Part shown: positions 5,495-7,134 of the stretch, in pieces
How the letters are laid out: every line of letters begins with the position of its first letter
Position numbering within the stretch: the stretch's first letter is position 1
NCBI GenBank assembly: GCA_012798145.1
Contig: JAAZNT010000046.1
Coordinates: forward strand, 1-7,134
DNA from: Thermoanaerobaculaceae bacterium
GTDB lineage: Bacteria > Acidobacteriota > UBA4820
DNA length: 7,134 bases
Direction of reading: 5' to 3'
Translations under genes and position numbers: made by a program
The notes under the pieces: generated by a model
What the model saw: only the letters and a program-made list of their open reading frames with translations
What the model was told of the DNA's origin: nothing
Database searches by the model: none

Positions 5495-6603
5495 TTGTTG
5501 CCGCCAAAAAATGAAAGCAGAAGAAGAACAATTATTGCCAAAATAACCAAAGCAGCCACAGTAAAGAAAATTTTCCAGAAACTATACGGTTTTTTTCCAT
5601 AGACTTTTCCTGTCTGTCCGTTGATAAGAAAGGGGTAAGTTTTGTTTTTATATTTGAATGAACCCGACCAAACAGGAGCAAGGATGTGCTTGAAAGTTTG
5701 TTCTGTTAAATTTGTCTTGACTCTCAAATCTTTCTGAGTATCTCCCGGAACATCCGAGGAGCATCTCCTAATTTCCTCCTGTTCGATCTGCGCTTTTGCA
5801 ATGGAATAAACCTCCTTTAAAGGCATTTCACTATTAAAAACGCCGAAACCAGCAAGATAATTGGGATCGTATGGTTTCAGCCCCACCATAATGTTGTAAG
5901 GGAAAATATTGTAAAGGAGAGTTAATCTTTCCGAAAAAATCGCTGGAACAAGAACATCGTTGAAAAAATCTTCTCTTTCTCCGGAGACAGGTTCCCACCT
6001 TATCTTTCTCACCTGCCTTGTTTCGTAAATTTTTTTTCCGTTTCTTATAACCGGGACGCTCTCTTCAACATTGTAGTAATAGCCGGCAAGGGCGCTCCAG
6101 TAACTTTTCGCTTTTGCATCAAAAGTGAAGAAAGGAAGATAAATTCCCTGAATCTGTTCAAGTTTGTAAAGTTTTTTCAGATCGTTGGGCCTGAACCACC
6201 CTCTTTTAACCCAATCTGCGAAATCGGAAAGCGCTTTTTTTCTGGCTATCTCAAAAGGAATAATTCCCGCTGGTTTAATTAGCCCTTCGCTTTCTTTTGC
6301 CTCACCCACATACTGCGTTCCGCAAAAGGGACAGTTGACATCCCTTCTTTTTTCAGGAGAGGAGATTTTTGCTCCGCAGTTTTTGCATTCAAACTGGTAA
6401 AGAATAATTTCGTAGCCTTTTGCGTCAGGGCTTTTTTCAAGAAACTCAAGAAGGTCAATCTCTTTTTCTTCCGGGTTGAAATTTTTATCGTTTTCTATTT
6501 CAAAAGTGGAATTGCAGTATGGACATACCATTTTCTTTATATCTGGGCTAAAGACAAGTTCGCCACCGCAGTTCTTGCAGGGGAATACTTTTTTCTCATC
6601 CAT
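5491..6603 (-). CDS. Double zinc-ribbon protein with C-terminal transmembrane anchor, function unknown
   Basis: A 370-residue protein. Two four-cysteine zinc ribbons occupy the N-terminal quarter: C9, C12, C27, C30 and C73, C76, C91, C94, each CxxC-CxxC, resembling TFIIB-type/rubredoxin-like ribbons. Residues about 105-335 form an aromatic-rich domain (LEQIQGIYLPFFTFDAKAKS, RKIRWEPVSG, and WSGSFKYKNKTYPFLINGQT near the end) resembling uncharacterised bacterial zinc-ribbon membrane proteins that databases sometimes misname as primosomal or helicase proteins. No helicase or nuclease motif is present. A single hydrophobic helix at about 345-367 ends the protein with a short GGNN tail, so it is probably tail-anchored with the ribbons in the cytoplasm. 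GGAG 7 bases upstream of the ATG supports the start. First gene of the operon; its TGA overlaps the glycosyltransferase TTG start. Specific role unknown. Confidence 0.82.
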   Translation of the reverse strand: MDEKKVFPCKNCGGELVFSPDIKKMVCPYCNSTFEIENDKNFNPEEKEIDLLEFLEKSPDAKGYEIILYQFECKNCGAKISSPEKRRDVNCPFCGTQYVGEAKESEGLIKPAGIIPFEIARKKALSDFADWVKRGWFRPNDLKKLYKLEQIQGIYLPFFTFDAKAKSYWSALAGYYYNVEESVPVIRNGKKIYETRQVRKIRWEPVSGEREDFFNDVLVPAIFSERLTLLYNIFPYNIMVGLKPYDPNYLAGFGVFNSEMPLKEVYSIAKAQIEQEEIRRCSSDVPGDTQKDLRVKTNLTEQTFKHILAPVWSGSFKYKNKTYPFLINGQTGKVYGKKPYSFWKIFFTVAALVILAIIVLLLLSFFGGNN

Positions 6604-6620
6604 CGTTAAACTCCACTTGA

Positions 6621-6658
6621 GGCTTTAAAGCCAATATAAAAGACTATATAATATTATA
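6621..6658. promoter_or_regulatory. Divergent promoter/operator region with two perfect 12-bp palindromes
   Basis: The 75-bp gap between the zinc-ribbon operon and the ZIP gene contains GGCTTTAAAGCC (6621-6632) and TATAATATTATA (6647-6658), both perfect palindromes. The second supplies a TATAAT -10 box on each strand: 6647-6652 for + and 6653-6658 for minus. For the + strand a weak -35 (TTTAAA, 6624-6629) sits 17 bp upstream and inside the first palindrome, so a protein bound there would block transporter transcription. On the minus strand the first palindrome lies in the leader just before the Shine-Dalgarno. The regulator is unknown. Confidence 0.45.
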
Positions 6659-6678
6659 CCTTATTGCAAGAGGTGAAA

Positions 6679-7134
6679 ATGTTCAGTCTATTTTCAAATC
6701 TTTCTCCGGTATCACAAGCCCTTTTGGCTTCTTTATTTACCTATCTAATCACTGCGTTTGGTGCTGCGCTTGTCTTTCTTCTTCCTGAATTCAACAAAAA
6801 AGTTCTTGATTCTGCTCTCGGGTTCGCGGCGGGGATAATGATATCTGCAAGTTATTTTTCGCTTTTAAAACCCTCTATTGAAATTACAGCGAGCGAGGGA
6901 GGGATAAAATGGATCCCCCCCGTTGTTGGTTTTATTATGGGAGGGTTGGCTCTTTATTTAATTGACAAAATACTCCCTCATCTTCATTTGGGGCTTCCCG
7001 AAAGCGAGAAAGAGGGGATAAAAACAAATTTAAGCAGAAGCTTTCTTTTAGTTCTTGCCATAACTCTTCATAACATTCCAGAAGGGCTTGCAATCGGCGT
7101 CGCTTTTGGCGCTCTTGGGGCAGATATCCACGCA
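6679..7134 (+). CDS. ZIP family divalent metal transporter, N-terminal part (cut by window end)
   Basis: The first 152 residues of a ZIP-type (ZupT/GufA-like) transporter for zinc or other divalent metals at the inner membrane. The frame is open to the last base, so the C-terminal half (normally about 250-270 residues in total) is missing. Transmembrane segments are apparent at about 12-36, 45-63, 80-97 and 121-147. The fourth carries the ZIP metal-site motif HNIPEGLAIGVAFG (131-144), whose His131, Asn132 and Glu135 are expected ligands. A short His-containing loop (HLH, 101-103) between TM3 and TM4 corresponds to the family's variable metal-binding loop. The start is ATG at 6679 with GAGGTG (6670-6675) four bases upstream. 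It diverges from the zinc-ribbon operon. Metal specificity cannot be deduced. Confidence 0.88.
   Translation, partial: MFSLFSNLSPVSQALLASLFTYLITAFGAALVFLLPEFNKKVLDSALGFAAGIMISASYFSLLKPSIEITASEGGIKWIPPVVGFIMGGLALYLIDKILPHLHLGLPESEKEGIKTNLSRSFLLVLAITLHNIPEGLAIGVAFGALGADIHA

Overview
This window comes from a low-GC, Gram-negative-type (diderm) bacterium. A lipoprotein with a 17-kDa-antigen/SlyB-type glycine zipper and a GT9 heptosyltransferase-like enzyme imply an outer membrane with LPS-like glycolipids. Strong Shine-Dalgarno sites, GTG and TTG starts and sigma70-like boxes are all bacterial. A Hanks-type kinase fused to a large beta-propeller is a style often seen in environmental and candidate-phylum lineages. 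I cannot name the taxon.

Layout. (1) Bases 1-326 hold no gene but fold on the + strand into an elaborate multi-branched structure: a perfect 16-bp terminal helix, a G/C-rich 5' domain, a small linker hairpin, and a 3' four-way junction whose three arms all end in GAA triloops. One arm has two tandem G-A motifs. This looks like a structured non-coding RNA of no family I recognise, and it is the most interesting item here. A weak terminator-like hairpin follows (334-380). (2) A minus-strand gene (395-3454) encodes a zinc-ribbon/Ser-Thr kinase/transmembrane/beta-propeller protein. (3) Diverging from it across a 70-bp region is a glycine-zipper lipoprotein (3525-4058, +). (4) rpsT for ribosomal protein bS20 follows (4184-4447, +) with its own strong promoter. 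(5) Only 3 bp beyond rpsT, convergently, lies a two-gene minus-strand operon: a double-zinc-ribbon, C-terminally membrane-anchored protein (6603-5491), translationally coupled by a TTGA overlap to a GT9/WaaF-like glycosyltransferase (5494-4451). (6) Diverging from that operon is the start of a ZIP-family metal transporter (6679 onward, +), cut by the window end. Its promoter region contains two perfect 12-bp palindromes.

The genes do not form one pathway. Envelope themes recur (lipoprotein, LPS-type glycosyltransferase, membrane-spanning kinase), and Cys-rich zinc ribbons in two proteins sit near a ZIP transporter, but any functional link is speculation. No CRISPR array, tRNA, rRNA, insertion sequence or phage gene was seen.
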